A DNA stretch of 37,544 nt from Bermanella sp. 47_1433_sub80_T6. GTDB taxonomy: Bacteria > Pseudomonadota > Gammaproteobacteria > Pseudomonadales > Oceanobacteraceae. The DNA is taken from NCBI GenBank assembly GCA_002162985.1, contig MAAD01000207.1:1-37544 (forward strand), written 5' to 3'. The notes beneath the pieces were generated by a model. It saw nothing but the letters and a program-made list of their open reading frames with translations. It was not told the origin of the DNA and searched no databases. Positions 34,685 through 37,544 of the stretch are shown here, piece by piece; position 1 is the stretch's first letter, and the number at the start of each line of letters is the position of its first letter. The translations under genes and the position numbers were made by a program.

Positions 34685-35065
34685 ATGTCCGTTGACTCTT
34701 GGCAACCGGTACAGGCCCCAACCACACTGGATGAGGCAGATCTTAAAAAATTAATGGCATTGGCGCACAGCTATACGCAAGACTCTGACCTTACCGCACA
34801 ATTGAGTTGGATTCAGCCATTAGCGCAGATAGACAACAAGATTTGGGCATTGAGTGTACAAAATTTGGCTCAACAGCCCTTAATTGATTTAATTCGAATG
34901 TTAACCCAGCTGGAAGAACAGCAGGCCTGGAATCTGGCGGAAAAATCACCTGTCATTGCCCTGTTTAAACAATTGCGCAAAATAGCAGGCATCGACAAAC
35001 CTCTAGTACAGTGGGTAAAAGCCCACAGCGACAATAAGTTTTTACCCTTTGGCCCCTTGCTTTAA
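34685..35065 (+). CDS. Hypothetical protein
   Basis: 126 aa soluble ORF with SD-like AAGGACTCC upstream, no family recognised. Confidence 0.6.
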   Translation: MSVDSWQPVQAPTTLDEADLKKLMALAHSYTQDSDLTAQLSWIQPLAQIDNKIWALSVQNLAQQPLIDLIRMLTQLEEQQAWNLAEKSPVIALFKQLRKIAGIDKPLVQWVKAHSDNKFLPFGPLL

Positions 35066-35074
35066 CATTGGCTT

Positions 35075-37096
35075 TTAAGCACTGCTCTGGCGCTGATGCA
35101 GGTCGCTGCCCAACACCGACTCCAGCGTGCTTTGCAACTCCAGTCGATTCACAGGTTTGGTGAGAAAAGCATCCATGCCGGCGGCAAAGCAGGCTTCTTC
35201 TATTTCTTTTTGTGCGTTGGCAGTAAGCGCAATGATAGGGACATAACGCCCCCCTAGCTGACGAATCTTGCGGGTGGCCTCTATGCCATCCATCACCGGC
35301 ATTTGTATGTCCATGATGATGCCCACAAACTCCCCTGCTTCATAAGCCTGCACGCCCTCCAGACCATTGTTGGCAATGGTTACCTGGTAATCCATTTTTT
35401 CTAGGGTTTTTCGCACCACCAATTGGTTGGTGAGGTTATCCTCCACCAATAACAGATGCCCTTGTGAGGCCTTTTCAGTTTTAGTGTCCTGGCTGTTTGA
35501 TGTGGCAGGCTTAGTGAGTTTTTCATAGTCTCGCAGGCGTTTGCATAAGGCTTCCCGGCGCAAGGGCTTGGTTAACGACACCCCCTGAACCAGGTTCATG
35601 TCGTAGTCGGCCCCCAACCACCACAACCACTTCTCCTGAATATTTTTAACATGATCGCTCACCAATAAACTGTGGAGGGGTAAGTGGGCATTTTGCTCAA
35701 GTTCATGCACCTCAATACCCAGGGTTTGAAAGAAACCCCTAAACCACAATTCCAGCTCACTATCCTCAAGGGCCAGGTAAACGCCCCGATCCTGCCATAG
35801 AGGTAACTGGGCCTGCGCATCACAGGTTTTCAAAGGCAGGGTAAACCAAAATTCGGCCCCCTGGTTAGGCTCGCTTTGAACGCTGATCACGCCCCCCATC
35901 ACCTCCACCAGGTTACGGCAAATAGACAGACCCAAACCGGTACCTCCATGGGCATGGGCGGTGCTGGCGTTGGCCTGACGAAACACATCGAAAATATGAG
36001 CTTGCTGCTCGGCCGGGATACCCATTCCAGTATCTTTAACTGAAATTTTTAACAGCCGTTGCTGTGACACATTTTGCATACTAATCATGACCTCCACCGA
36101 GCCCTGGGAGGTAAATTTCACCGCATTACTCAGCAGGTTATACAGCACCTGGCGCAAGCGAAAGGCATCCACATGAATCATTCTGGGCACATTACTGGCC
36201 AGCCTAACGTGCAAATGAATGTGTTTCTGAGCTGCCTGGGGCAAATACAAAGCCTCCAGGTCATCGAGTATGTGCCACAGACTCGTGTCGGCCTCATCCA
36301 GCTCTATATGACCGGATCCTGATTTAGACAAGTCCAGAATATCATCCACAATACGTCTAAGGTGTTCCACACTGGAGAGTAAAGGCGTTGTGTATTGGGA
36401 TACTTCGCCGGGCTCACTGGCGTCGCTGATGAGGGTAATCATGCCCTGAATGCCGTTTAACGGCGTGCGAATCTCATGACTCATATTGGCCAAAAAGCGC
36501 GATTGCGCCTGGGCATTTTCTTCCGCCTGTTTTTTAGCCTGATTTAAAATACCTTCGGCTTCTTTGTGATGACTTATGTCGGTGGTAATCACTAAGGCTC
36601 GGGGATCCGTTGCGCTTGAATCTGTTAACGGCACGATGCGGTTGCTTAAATAGGTGGTGCCAGCAGGAAGGTTAATTTGAAGTTGGTAGTGACTGTCCTT
36701 GCCTGTGGATAGGGCATTTTTTAGCTGCTCTCGGAACAGCTGGCCATCGCTTTCGTTTAAATAATCAAAGCTGCTGGTGCCCAGTACTTTTTCAAGCGGC
36801 AGGTCACTGCTGATCACCTGATTCAGCGCACAGATATTGCCTTGGGCATCCACTTCGGTGAGGATATCCGGCACATGATTCCACAGCACACTGAGTTTGT
36901 GTTGACCGCGCAACAGGCGCCGGTTGGCCACCCAAAGAGTCGAGATAACCGTTAACAATGCCAACACTAGCCCCAATGCCGCCCATAATAACCAAGGAGA
37001 CTGAGCTGGGGTTTGCACTTCCACCACTGAATAAGCGAGGCTTAAGTTTGAATACCCGCACAAACACCCGCACAACAGGACCCACCAATACCTCAT
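35075..37096 (-). CDS. Hybrid sensor histidine kinase (TM-PAS-HisKA-HATPase-REC)
   Basis: FLANMSHEIRTPLNGIQGMI, NLLSNAVKFTSQG, DTGMGIPAEQ, GTGLGLSIC, LLVEDNLTNQLVVRKTL...GIIMDIQMPVMDG. Confidence 0.95.
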   Translation of the reverse strand: MRYWWVLLCGCLCGYSNLSLAYSVVEVQTPAQSPWLLWAALGLVLALLTVISTLWVANRRLLRGQHKLSVLWNHVPDILTEVDAQGNICALNQVISSDLPLEKVLGTSSFDYLNESDGQLFREQLKNALSTGKDSHYQLQINLPAGTTYLSNRIVPLTDSSATDPRALVITTDISHHKEAEGILNQAKKQAEENAQAQSRFLANMSHEIRTPLNGIQGMITLISDASEPGEVSQYTTPLLSSVEHLRRIVDDILDLSKSGSGHIELDEADTSLWHILDDLEALYLPQAAQKHIHLHVRLASNVPRMIHVDAFRLRQVLYNLLSNAVKFTSQGSVEVMISMQNVSQQRLLKISVKDTGMGIPAEQQAHIFDVFRQANASTAHAHGGTGLGLSICRNLVEVMGGVISVQSEPNQGAEFWFTLPLKTCDAQAQLPLWQDRGVYLALEDSELELWFRGFFQTLGIEVHELEQNAHLPLHSLLVSDHVKNIQEKWLWWLGADYDMNLVQGVSLTKPLRREALCKRLRDYEKLTKPATSNSQDTKTEKASQGHLLLVEDNLTNQLVVRKTLEKMDYQVTIANNGLEGVQAYEAGEFVGIIMDIQMPVMDGIEATRKIRQLGGRYVPIIALTANAQKEIEEACFAAGMDAFLTKPVNRLELQSTLESVLGSDLHQRQSSA

Positions 37097-37289
37097 AATG
37101 TCCCTCTCTCCCTCATGCCAGTATAGTCAGCCTGAGCCAAATATCTTGTCTGACGCTTGCTTAATGTCTAAAGCCTGGTCAGCCGCGCTAAATCGCCCCG
37201 CCAACCCCGCTCTTATAATTCATTTTAAGTTTAATACACTGTACTTACATGGACTATAGTTATTAGAAATAGTGTGCAAACGGGTAACC

Positions 37290-37544
37290 ATGTCGCGTAT
37301 TCTGGTGGTAGATGACATCCCTGCCAATGTTGAAATCTTAAGCATTCATCTTAATGATGAAGGTTATGAGGTGGTTGAAGCCTTGAGCGGTAAGCAGGCC
37401 CTATCTACTTTGCACCAGAGTGCCCAAGACGGTGAACCCGAGATTGACCTGATCTTGCTGGATGTGATGATGCCCATCATGAGCGGCCTTGAGGTGTTGG
37501 CACAAATTAAAAAGGACCCTCTAACGCAAAATATTCCGGTTATT
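37290..37544 (+). CDS. Response regulator, truncated by window edge
   Basis: ATG at 37290: MSRILVVDDIPANVEILSIHLNDEGYEVVEALSGKQALSTL...IDLILLDVMMPIMSGLEVLAQIKKDP. Confidence 0.88.
   Translation, partial: MSRILVVDDIPANVEILSIHLNDEGYEVVEALSGKQALSTLHQSAQDGEPEIDLILLDVMMPIMSGLEVLAQIKKDPLTQNIPVI

Overview
The window reads as a chromosomal segment of a Gram-negative, probably marine gammaproteobacterium. Most of it is housekeeping: dnaX-ybaB-recR, rnd-ycgL-ycgN, an SRP RNA, fbp, gloB, ackA-pta, cysK, fieF and a yciH/SUI1 homologue. It is also rich in c-di-GMP and phosphorelay genes (GGDEF/EAL, GGDEF, REC-GGDEF, REC-REC, REC-REC-HK, hybrid HK). The most unusual gene pair is a lipoprotein-like protein with five CXXCH motifs next to a four-helix cytochrome-b-like membrane protein fused to a C-terminal PilZ domain, suggesting a c-di-GMP-responsive electron-transfer module. 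dnaX carries a complete E. coli-like programmed -1 frameshift cassette and a 5x tandem peptide repeat in its linker. Three intergenic regions (recR/rnd, rnd/ycgL, and after the DUF4442 gene) contain diverged ~70-78 bp direct duplications next to gene 3' ends. The last of these may be a tandem structured RNA. No CRISPR array, tRNA, rRNA, transposase or prophage was seen. All calls come from reading the sequence and supplied translations; no database search was run.
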